Assembly: GCA_023423215.1 (NCBI GenBank)
Contig: JAFAFZ010000267.1
Span: forward strand, 1-15,275
Reading direction: 5' to 3'
Origin: Actinomycetes bacterium
Lineage (GTDB): Bacteria > Actinomycetota > Acidimicrobiia > Acidimicrobiales > Microtrichaceae
Length of the DNA stretch: 15,275 nucleotides
Shown here in pieces: positions 7,313 through 13,608 of this stretch. Position 1 is the first letter of the stretch. Every line of letters begins with the position of its first letter. The position numbers and the translations under genes were made by a program. The notes under the pieces are model-generated. The model was given only the letters and a program-made list of their open reading frames with translations. It had not been told where the DNA came from and made no database searches.

Positions 7313-8835
7313 CGGCCGCGCCGACGGCGACCCCCGTGCAGCTCGTGCGCAAGCCGACGCGCCTCGACGATGACACCGGGCCGGGCGCGCCGGGTGCCGA
7401 GGCCCGCGCCGTCCCTGCGGCCGCACCCCGACACGACCCGGTCCGTCACGCGGTGCTGCCCCAGCCCGAGCTGCTCTCGCCCGAGCTGCTCGCGCTCGAC
7501 GCCGGCGAGCAGTACCGCTTCGGCTTCTCGATGGAGGCGTGCATCGGCTGCCACTCGTGCGAGGTCGCCTGCGCCGAGCAGAACGGGCTGCCCGCCGACA
7601 CGGTGTGGAGGCGCGTCGGCGAGGTCGAGGGCGGTGACCACCCGACGACCCGTCGGTTCCACCTCTCGATGTCCTGCAACCACTGCCTGGACCCGGCGTG
7701 CCTGGAGGGGTGCCCGACGAATGCGTACGAGAAGCTGCCGAACGGCATCGTCGCCCACCACGCGGACGACTGCATCGGCTGCCAGTACTGCACGTGGAAC
7801 TGCCCCTACTCGGTGCCGGCGTTCCAACCGGACCGCCGCATCGTCACCAAGTGCGACCTGTGCCGGCCGCGCCTCGACGACGGCTTCGCCCCTGCGTGCG
7901 TCGCTGCGTGCCCCACCCACGCGATCACCGTCGAGAAGGTCGACGTCGCCGCCTGGCGGGCGGAGCACCACCTCGCCGACGCGCCGACGCTCCCCGGGTC
8001 GGGCATCACCCTGTCGACCACCCGCATCGAGCTGCCCGCAGAGGTCCCCGCCGACACGATCGCGGCGAGCGACTGGAACCTGCGCCCCGAGCATCCCCAC
8101 TGGCCGCTGATCTGGTTGACGCTCGTGAGCCAGGTGGCGCTCGGCGCCAGCCTGGCCGCGGCGGTCGACCCGGACGTGCTCGACCTGCGGATCGCGGCGT
8201 TCGTGCTGGCCGCGGCCGGCATGGCGGGCGCACTCGGCCACCTGGGCCGGCCGGCGATGGCGTGGAAGGCGTTCCGGAACCTGCGCCGGTCGTGGTTGAG
8301 CCGCGAGGTGGCGCTGCTGTCGCTGTACGCCGCCGGCGCAGGGCTCGCCGTGCTCGTCCAGGCCGCAGCGGTCCCTGCTGCGCTCGCCGGCGTCGCGGGG
8401 GTGTTCGCGTCGGCGCGGCTCTACGTCGTGCCCGGCCGTCCCTCGTGGGACACGCCGCTCACCGTCGTGCGCTTCTTCGCGACCACCCTCGCGACCGGCA
8501 CCCTGCTCGGTGACCACCGTGCCGCCGCCATCGTCGGACTCGTGGTCGCGCTGGGTGCCACCGTCGCCAACTGGTGGCGACTCGCACGGCGGGTCGACCG
8601 GGCATGGCTGGGCTCGGTGCGCCTGGACCTGCAGCGTCTGCGGATCGCGACGCTGGTGCGCTTCGCTGCCGGGGCGGTCGCGATCGTGGTGCTCGCCTCC
8701 GGCGGATCCTTGGTCGTGGGGTTCGTGGCGGCGCTCGCCTGCGAGCTGCTGGGCAGGTGGCTGTTCTTCGTCACCGTCGTCCCCTTGAACATGCCGGGCT
8801 CGTTCTGGCGCGGCGCGGCCGGGAGCCACCGATGA
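7309..8835 (+). CDS. DmsB-DmsC fusion: four-cluster ferredoxin joined to a quinol-oxidising membrane anchor
   Basis: Encodes 508 residues from GTG 7309 (GTGA overlap with nirD). Residues 1-58 are a Pro/Ala-rich extension without a Tat signal. About 70-215 is a DmsB/NrfC-like electron-transfer domain with sixteen cysteines in four sets: 78/81/84/88, 123/126/131/135, 155/158/161/165 and 182/185/197/201, enough for four [4Fe-4S] clusters. About 265-508 is a DmsC-like anchor with about eight hydrophobic segments and the family motif GHLGRPAMAWKAFRNLRRSW...LSREV (310-334). In the DMSO reductase family DmsC oxidises menaquinol and DmsB relays electrons to the molybdopterin subunit. Here the fusion sits directly before a nitrate reductase gene, so it should feed that enzyme. 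Loops on the ferredoxin side are Arg-rich (after segments 2, 4 and 6), predicting a cytoplasmic location. The assignment is strong for fold; the partner and donor are inferred from the operon. Confidence 0.88.
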   Translation: MTAAPTATPVQLVRKPTRLDDDTGPGAPGAEARAVPAAAPRHDPVRHAVLPQPELLSPELLALDAGEQYRFGFSMEACIGCHSCEVACAEQNGLPADTVWRRVGEVEGGDHPTTRRFHLSMSCNHCLDPACLEGCPTNAYEKLPNGIVAHHADDCIGCQYCTWNCPYSVPAFQPDRRIVTKCDLCRPRLDDGFAPACVAACPTHAITVEKVDVAAWRAEHHLADAPTLPGSGITLSTTRIELPAEVPADTIAASDWNLRPEHPHWPLIWLTLVSQVALGASLAAAVDPDVLDLRIAAFVLAAAGMAGALGHLGRPAMAWKAFRNLRRSWLSREVALLSLYAAGAGLAVLVQAAAVPAALAGVAGVFASARLYVVPGRPSWDTPLTVVRFFATTLATGTLLGDHRAAAIVGLVVALGATVANWWRLARRVDRAWLGSVRLDLQRLRIATLVRFAAGAVAIVVLASGGSLVVGFVAALACELLGRWLFFVTVVPLNMPGSFWRGAAGSHR

Positions 8836-11093
8836 GCCTGCTCGACTCGATGATCGCCAGGAAGGCCCAGGCGCTGCTCGGCCTGGACCACGGCGGTGAC
8901 CGCTACCGGTACCGGTCGACCGAGGGCCTCGGCCCGGTGAACGCCGAGCGCGTCCCCGAGTCGTGGGTGCGAACGACGTGCGGGTACTGCTCGGTGGGCT
9001 GCGGCATGCTCGTCGGGGTGCGCGACGGCCGCGCGGTGTCGGTCACGGGCGACCCGACGCACCCGGTCAACGCCGGTCGCCTCTGTCCCAAGGGGCTGTC
9101 CGAGCACCAGATGATCGCCGCGGACGGCCGCCTCACGACCGCCACCATCGGCGGGCGTCCGGTCGGCTGGGACGCCGCGATCGACCACGTCGTGGACGGG
9201 TTCCAGCGCATCCTCGCCGAGCACGGACCCGGTTCGGTGGCGGTGCTGTCGACCGGTCAGCTGGTGACCGAGGAGTTCTACGCACTCGGCAAGCTGGTGC
9301 GCCTCGGCATGGGGCTGTCCCACTTCGACGGCAACACGACGCTGTGCATGGCCAGCGCCGTGGCGGGCTACAAGGCCAGCTTCGGTTCCGACGGCCCTCC
9401 GGGTTGCTACGAGGACCTGGAGCTGGCCGACGTGCTGGTGCTGTGGGGAGCGAACATCGCTGACAACCACCCGCTGCTCGCTCCACGCGTGCTCGGCGCG
9501 TCGTCGCACCAGCACATGGTCGTCGTGGACCCGCGGGTCACGAAGACGGCGATGGTGGCCGACACCCACCTGCCGGTCCGGCCGCGTGGTGACATCGCCC
9601 TGCTGAACGGGCTGATCCACGTGATGCTGGCCGGGGACCTCGTCGACCTGGATGCGGCCCGTGCGCAGGTGGACGGCCTGGAGGACCTGCTGGCGCACCT
9701 GGACGGATGGACGCTCGAGCGCGCGGCGCAGGAGAGCGGCATCGATGCCGGCCAGATCCAGGAGACGGCCCGGCTGATCGCCGGGGCAGAACGGTGCACG
9801 ATCGCCTGGACGATGGGCGTCAACCACTCCGTGCAGGGCACGGCCACGGTGACGCTCATCAACACGCTCGCCCTGCTGACCGGCAACGTCGGTCGGCCCG
9901 GCGCGTCGCCGTTCTCGATCACGGGGCAGTGCAACGCCATGGGGACCCGGGAGACCGGCTTCACCGCGTCGATGCCCGGCTACCGGCCCTACGACGATCC
10001 GGTGCAGCGTGCCGAGCTCGCCGAACGCCTCGGTCTGCCGGTCGACCGCCTTCCGACCGAGCGCGGTCGTGCCTACCCGGACATCATCAACGCGATCCTG
10101 TCGCGCAAGATCAAGGCGCTGTGGGTCATCGGCACGAACCCGGTCGTGTCGTTCCCGAACCGCGACGTGCTCGAGGTCGCGCTCGACGCGCTCGAGCTGC
10201 TCGTGGTGCAGGACGGCTTCGAGACCCCGACGACGCAGCTCGCGGACGTGGTGCTGCCCGCTGCCGTGTGGGGTGAGAAGGAGGGCACGTTCACCAACAG
10301 CGAACGGCGGGTCTCACGCGTGCGTGCCGCCGTCGCACCGCCGGGCGACGCCCGCACCGACTTCGACATCGTCCTGGACATCGCACGGGCGTGGGGCTGC
10401 GCGGACGAGCTCTTCCCGGGCTGGACCGGACCGTGGGACGCGTTCGAGGAGTGGCGCCGGGTCTCCGCGGGGCGACCCTGCGACTACAGCGGCATCACCT
10501 GGGAGCGCATCGACGCCGGGGGCGGGGTGCTGGGGCCCTGCGCCGTGGACCCGGCGCAGGACGTGGTCTCCGACGAGCCGGGCGCTGACACCGACCCGGC
10601 CGAACGGGCGACGCCGCTGGCGGGTACCCCTCGGCTGTACGGGGACGGTCGCTTCCACCACCCCGGCGGGCGGGCCCGGGTCTTCGCCGTCGAACCGGAA
10701 CCCGTGCGCGACCAGCCGCGCTCCGCCTTCCCCTTCGTGCTCAACACGGGCCGCACGGTCGAGCACTGGCACACCAGGACCAAGACCGGTCGCATCGCAG
10801 TGCTCGAGAACCTGGCGCCCGAGGCGTGGGTCGAGATCCACCCCGAGGACGCCGCACGACTCGGGGTGAGCGGCGGCAGCTGGGTCCGCGTCGCGTCCGC
10901 TCGCGGCGAGGTCGAGCAGATCCGGGTGCGCGTCACAGCCATCGTGCGACCCGGCGAGGTGTTCATCCCGTTCCACTGGGACGACCGGTGCGCGAACCGG
11001 CTCACCGACCCCCAGTTCGATCCGGTCAGCCGCGAGCCCAACTACAAGCAGTGCGCGGTGTCGATCACCCCGCTGACCGCACTCGGTCGGTGA
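8832..11093 (+). CDS. nasA: assimilatory nitrate reductase, molybdopterin catalytic subunit (NasA/NarB type)
   Basis: Encodes 753 residues from ATG 8832 (ATGA overlap with the previous stop). It reduces nitrate to nitrite at a bis-MGD molybdenum centre. The N-terminal [4Fe-4S] site is Cys50, Cys53, Cys57 and Cys85 (CGYCSVGC...LCPKG). Cys172 in TTLCMASAV aligns with the molybdenum-ligating cysteine of the Nap/Nas group. Downstream are GANIADNHPLL, VNHSVQGTATV, QCNAMGTRETG and VWGEKEGTFTNSERRVS, and a C-terminal molybdopterin dinucleotide-binding domain from about 632 (LNTGRTVEHWHTRTKTG, ending PNYKQC). No Tat signal is present, so it is cytoplasmic. There is no C-terminal [2Fe-2S] BFD domain, which some Nas enzymes carry, so electrons must come from a partner, most likely the preceding fusion. 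A formate dehydrogenase relative is the main alternative, but operon context and the Cys172 motif favour nitrate. Confidence 0.9.
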   Translation: MSLLDSMIARKAQALLGLDHGGDRYRYRSTEGLGPVNAERVPESWVRTTCGYCSVGCGMLVGVRDGRAVSVTGDPTHPVNAGRLCPKGLSEHQMIAADGRLTTATIGGRPVGWDAAIDHVVDGFQRILAEHGPGSVAVLSTGQLVTEEFYALGKLVRLGMGLSHFDGNTTLCMASAVAGYKASFGSDGPPGCYEDLELADVLVLWGANIADNHPLLAPRVLGASSHQHMVVVDPRVTKTAMVADTHLPVRPRGDIALLNGLIHVMLAGDLVDLDAARAQVDGLEDLLAHLDGWTLERAAQESGIDAGQIQETARLIAGAERCTIAWTMGVNHSVQGTATVTLINTLALLTGNVGRPGASPFSITGQCNAMGTRETGFTASMPGYRPYDDPVQRAELAERLGLPVDRLPTERGRAYPDIINAILSRKIKALWVIGTNPVVSFPNRDVLEVALDALELLVVQDGFETPTTQLADVVLPAAVWGEKEGTFTNSERRVSRVRAAVAPPGDARTDFDIVLDIARAWGCADELFPGWTGPWDAFEEWRRVSAGRPCDYSGITWERIDAGGGVLGPCAVDPAQDVVSDEPGADTDPAERATPLAGTPRLYGDGRFHHPGGRARVFAVEPEPVRDQPRSAFPFVLNTGRTVEHWHTRTKTGRIAVLENLAPEAWVEIHPEDAARLGVSGGSWVRVASARGEVEQIRVRVTAIVRPGEVFIPFHWDDRCANRLTDPQFDPVSREPNYKQCAVSITPLTALGR

Positions 11094-11102
11094 TCCGACG
11101 TC

Positions 11103-11121
11103 GTGCGGTGGGAGACCGCGC
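11103..11121 (+). terminator. hairpin between the convergent nitrate operon and nnaR
   Basis: GTGCGGT (11103-11109) pairs with ACCGCGC (11115-11121), seven pairs including one G-U, around a GGGAG loop, 9 bases after the nitrate reductase stop. There is no U-run. A second, weaker pairing, GAGCG (11132-11136) with CGCTC (11146-11150), overlaps the end of the convergent gene. Together they could form a bidirectional terminator in the 55-base gap. Confidence 0.4.
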
Positions 11122-11148
11122 CCGCGTGCTCGAGCGTTCGCCGAGCGC

Positions 11149-12297
11149 TCAGCCGGCGACCGGGCCGACGATGCGGTAGCCCCGTCGCGGCACCGTCTCG
11201 ACCCGGAGCGTCCCGTCGAGGCGGCGGCGCAGGCGACCGACCGTGACCTCGACCGCATGGTCGTCCGCCGCGCCACGCCAGACCTGGCTGAGCAGCTGCG
11301 CCTTGTTCACCACGGACCCCGGCCGCCGCACGAGCATGCCGAGCACCTCTCGCTCGCGTGGGGTGAGCTCGATGACCTCGCCGTCGACCACGATCGTCGA
11401 CGCGCCCAGCAGGACCTGCGCCGAATCGACGTGCACGGTCTCTCGGCTCGCGGCCACGTGCCCGGCGAGCGCCTTCGTCATCGAACCGAGCCGAGCCGCG
11501 ACGGGCTGGATCGGGTTCTCGAACCCCGCCTCGCAGGCGGCAGCGGCGCAGATCGGTCCGACGCACACGTTGAGCACCCGGCTCGAGAGCTGCTCGCGCA
11601 ACCGGTCGAGCGACCCCGAGCTCCGGGCGATCGCCTCCAGGTTCCACACCGCGGGCGACGAGGTGAACGTCACGGCGTCGACCTGGCCCTCGCACACCGA
11701 GTCGATCAACCGGGCGACCGGTTCGACGTCGTCGGGCAGCAGCCAGCGGTAGACCCGCACGCCGACGACGTCGGCGCCGTGCGCCGCGATCGCGTCCGAG
11801 AGCACCGGGTCCTCCCGTCCATCGAGCTGCACCGCGACACGTCGTCCACGGACGCCAAGCGTGCCGAGGTGCTCGACCATCTCGGTCGAGCTGGCCGAGG
11901 GCGCCCGCCAGTCGACACGCCAGCCCGCGGTCACCGCCGCGCCTGCGGCCTTGGGGCCACGCGCCAGCACGGTGGCGCCGAGCACGACCTCGGTCAGCTC
12001 GTCGCCGAGTCCCATGCTCTCGGCGGCCTCGGCCCAGGACCGCACACCCAGGCCGGTGCTCAGCGCGACGACGTCCGGCGGGTCGGCGATGATCGCCTCG
12101 GTCGCGGCGCGCAGCCCGGCGTCAGCGCCGAGGGGGAGCGTGCGCACCGAGGGTGCGTGCACGGTCCGTGCGCCGAGCCGGTGCAGCAGCTCCTGCTGCT
12201 CCTCGGCACGGCGGTCCGCGGTGACCGCGACCACCAGCCCGGCGAGCGGACCGGCCCCGGTGCGCCCACGTCGATCGCCCGCCGGCCGATCCGTCAT
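11149..12297 (-). CDS. nnaR: NnaR-like regulator: HemD-like domain fused to an OmpR-type winged helix
   Basis: Encodes 382 residues. Residues about 18-275 resemble uroporphyrinogen-III synthase (HemD): AVTADRRAEEQQELLHRLGA, VALSTGLGVRSW, FTSSPAVWNLEA and VCVGPICAAAA. About 305-378 form a transcriptional-regulator C-terminal winged helix: ELTPREREVLGMLVRR, then a recognition region with VEVTVGRLRRRLDG and the wing RVETVPRRGYRIVG. This two-part architecture matches NnaR, known in Streptomyces and Mycobacterium as a co-activator of nitrate/nitrite assimilation genes with GlnR. Convergent placement beside narK-nirBD-nas supports the same role. Whether the HemD part still makes uroporphyrinogen III or only senses a ligand is open; siroheme for NirB makes a tetrapyrrole signal plausible. 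ATG 12297 has no Shine-Dalgarno and may be translated from a leaderless transcript. A GlnR-like box lies 22 bases upstream. Confidence 0.88.
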   Translation of the reverse strand: MTDRPAGDRRGRTGAGPLAGLVVAVTADRRAEEQQELLHRLGARTVHAPSVRTLPLGADAGLRAATEAIIADPPDVVALSTGLGVRSWAEAAESMGLGDELTEVVLGATVLARGPKAAGAAVTAGWRVDWRAPSASSTEMVEHLGTLGVRGRRVAVQLDGREDPVLSDAIAAHGADVVGVRVYRWLLPDDVEPVARLIDSVCEGQVDAVTFTSSPAVWNLEAIARSSGSLDRLREQLSSRVLNVCVGPICAAAACEAGFENPIQPVAARLGSMTKALAGHVAASRETVHVDSAQVLLGASTIVVDGEVIELTPREREVLGMLVRRPGSVVNKAQLLSQVWRGAADDHAVEVTVGRLRRRLDGTLRVETVPRRGYRIVGPVAG

Positions 12298-12319
12298 GGC
12301 GCCAGTGTGGAGGTGGTGT

Positions 12320-12346
12320 GTTTCCCGTTCGTTTCCGCGTGGTCAC
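12320..12346 (-). promoter_or_regulatory. GlnR-type box in the nnaR promoter
   Basis: Read on the minus strand: GTGAC (12346-12342), six bases, GAAAC (12335-12331), six bases, GAAAC (12324-12320). The first two are an exact GlnR a-b half-site (GTnAC-n6-GAAAC), and the third element keeps the 11-bp phase. A degenerate fourth, AAATC (12357-12353), continues the phase upstream. The array ends 22 bases before the nnaR ATG. A weak -10-like CACACT (12309-12304) would place the transcript start at or near the ATG. Binding could be by GlnR or by NnaR itself. Confidence 0.6.
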
Positions 12347-12363
12347 ACGCAGGATTTCCCTGG

Positions 12364-12392
12364 GCGCACAGCTCCGGAGCCGGCGTGTGCGC
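12364..12392. repeat. inverted repeat in the oxidoreductase-nnaR gap
   Basis: GCGCACA (12364-12370) and TGTGCGC (12386-12392) form a perfect 7-bp stem around 15 bases that include the palindrome GCTCCGGAGC (12371-12380). It lies 51 bases beyond the oxidoreductase stop on the minus strand, so it may be a U-less terminator for that gene. It also sits just upstream of the GlnR-like box, so an operator role is possible. Confidence 0.35.
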
Positions 12393-12442
12393 ACCCGACG
12401 GCGGTCTCGGCAGAGGCGTCCGCAGGGGGATCGGCCGGCGGT

Positions 12443-13483
12443 TCAGCCCTTCCAGAGCTGCAGCGGCGTCAGCTCGCGGTCCCCGGTGAAGGGCAGCGGG
12501 ACCTCGTCGCCGCCGAGGCCCGCCGAGCGGTAGGCCGCGCAGATGACCTCGAGCACGGTGCGCGCCTCGTGCACGGTCTGACCGGGTCGGCCGCCGTCGG
12601 CCACCAGGTCCAGCAGCTGGTCGACGTAGCCGAACTGCTCGAGCGAGGGCTCGCCGCCGTGGCGCAGCGCCACGGGCACCGGCTCTCCGTCGTGCTCGAG
12701 CAGCACCTCGGGCAGCAGCTCCAGGCGCAGCACGCCCGAGTCGCTCGCCGCCTGCGCCTCCCACACCGTGTCCTCGGCGACCCAGGACACCTCGACCGTC
12801 GCGACCAGGCCCGACCCGAACCGCAGCGACACGCTGGCCGCGTCGTCCGCCCCGTCGTCGCGGGTGGTGGAGAGCGCCGCGGTGACCCCGACGCAGGGCT
12901 CGTCCGCCAGTCCGAGGGCGAGCGCGAGGGCGTGCGGACCCAGGTCGTAGAGGACCCCTCCGACGTCGAGCGGCTGGGTGAAGTGGCCCCACGTGGGCGG
13001 CGGCTGCAGCGTGCGCAGCGAGAGGTGCCCCAGGGTCCCGAGCGCCGCACGACGCTCCTCGACGTGTCGCCACACCGGTGCGTGCAGCAGGTTCTCGGCG
13101 CAGCGCACCCGCACTGCCGGCGCCTCGTCGGCGGCCGCGACGAGCCGGTCGGCACCCGCGAGGGTGGCGGCGAGCGGCTTCTCGACCAGCGTGTGGGCGC
13201 CGGCCCGGATGCCGGCGAGCGCCAGCGGCACGTGGTGGCGGGGCGGCGCGGCGACCACCAGCACGTCGGCGCCCGCCGGCAGGTCCTCGGGGCGGACCTT
13301 CTTCGCGTCCAGCTCACCAGCCAGGTGCCGTGCCGAGCTGCCGCGGCCGGAGGCGACCGCCGTGACCTGCATCCCGGCGGTCTGCGCCGCCAGGGCGTGC
13401 ACGACGGCGATGAAGCCGGCACCGCCGAGTGCGACGGTCGTGCGCTGACGTCGGCCGAACCGTCGCGATCGAGCTGGCGGCAT
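12443..13483 (-). CDS. Gfo/Idh/MocA-family NAD(P)-dependent oxidoreductase
   Basis: Encodes 346 residues from ATG 13483, with GAGAGGA five bases upstream on the minus strand. The N-terminal Rossmann fold shows VALGGAGFIAVVHA (17-30) and the hallmark VEKPLA with Glu101-Lys102-Pro103; Lys102 is the usual catalytic lysine. The C-terminal dimerisation/substrate domain has GGVLYDLGPHAL (about 175-186), where His184 matches the conserved active-site histidine, plus WVAEDTVWEAQ in the sheet. Length is typical. Members act on sugars, inositols or related polyols, or bilins; the substrate cannot be told from sequence. A 12-residue Arg-rich leader precedes the fold. It is transcribed away from the penicillin-binding protein gene and toward nnaR, 145 bases before that gene, which has its own candidate promoter. 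There is no visible link to nitrogen metabolism. Confidence 0.88.
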   Translation of the reverse strand: MPPARSRRFGRRQRTTVALGGAGFIAVVHALAAQTAGMQVTAVASGRGSSARHLAGELDAKKVRPEDLPAGADVLVVAAPPRHHVPLALAGIRAGAHTLVEKPLAATLAGADRLVAAADEAPAVRVRCAENLLHAPVWRHVEERRAALGTLGHLSLRTLQPPPTWGHFTQPLDVGGVLYDLGPHALALALGLADEPCVGVTAALSTTRDDGADDAASVSLRFGSGLVATVEVSWVAEDTVWEAQAASDSGVLRLELLPEVLLEHDGEPVPVALRHGGEPSLEQFGYVDQLLDLVADGGRPGQTVHEARTVLEVICAAYRSAGLGGDEVPLPFTGDRELTPLQLWKG

Positions 13484-13550
13484 CGAAGTCCTCTCTCAGG
13501 GTGGGGTCACCGGGCGAGGGGGCTCCGGCCCGGTCGCACCACTCGGAGGG

Positions 13551-13556
13551 TAACCT
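13551..13556 (+). promoter_or_regulatory. weak candidate -10 element for the penicillin-binding protein gene
   Basis: TAACCT (TAnnnT type) lies 52 bases before the ATG at 13609 in the 125-base gap between divergently transcribed genes. No matching -35 is seen, and the start has no good Shine-Dalgarno. This is the only A/T-containing candidate I found in the gap. Confidence 0.22.
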
Positions 13557-13608
13557 CACGGCGGATCGACGACGCGGGGCCCCCGACGCCGCGGCCGAGT
13601 TGAACGAC

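Noticed and set aside
7255..8829. 524-codon minus-strand open frame opposite the DmsB-DmsC fusion
   Set aside because: The plus strand has sixteen ordered cluster cysteines; the antisense frame has no recognisable domain.
11861..13603. 580-codon plus-strand open frame across nnaR and the oxidoreductase
   Set aside because: It is antisense to two recognisable proteins and spans their intergenic region with low-complexity sequence.
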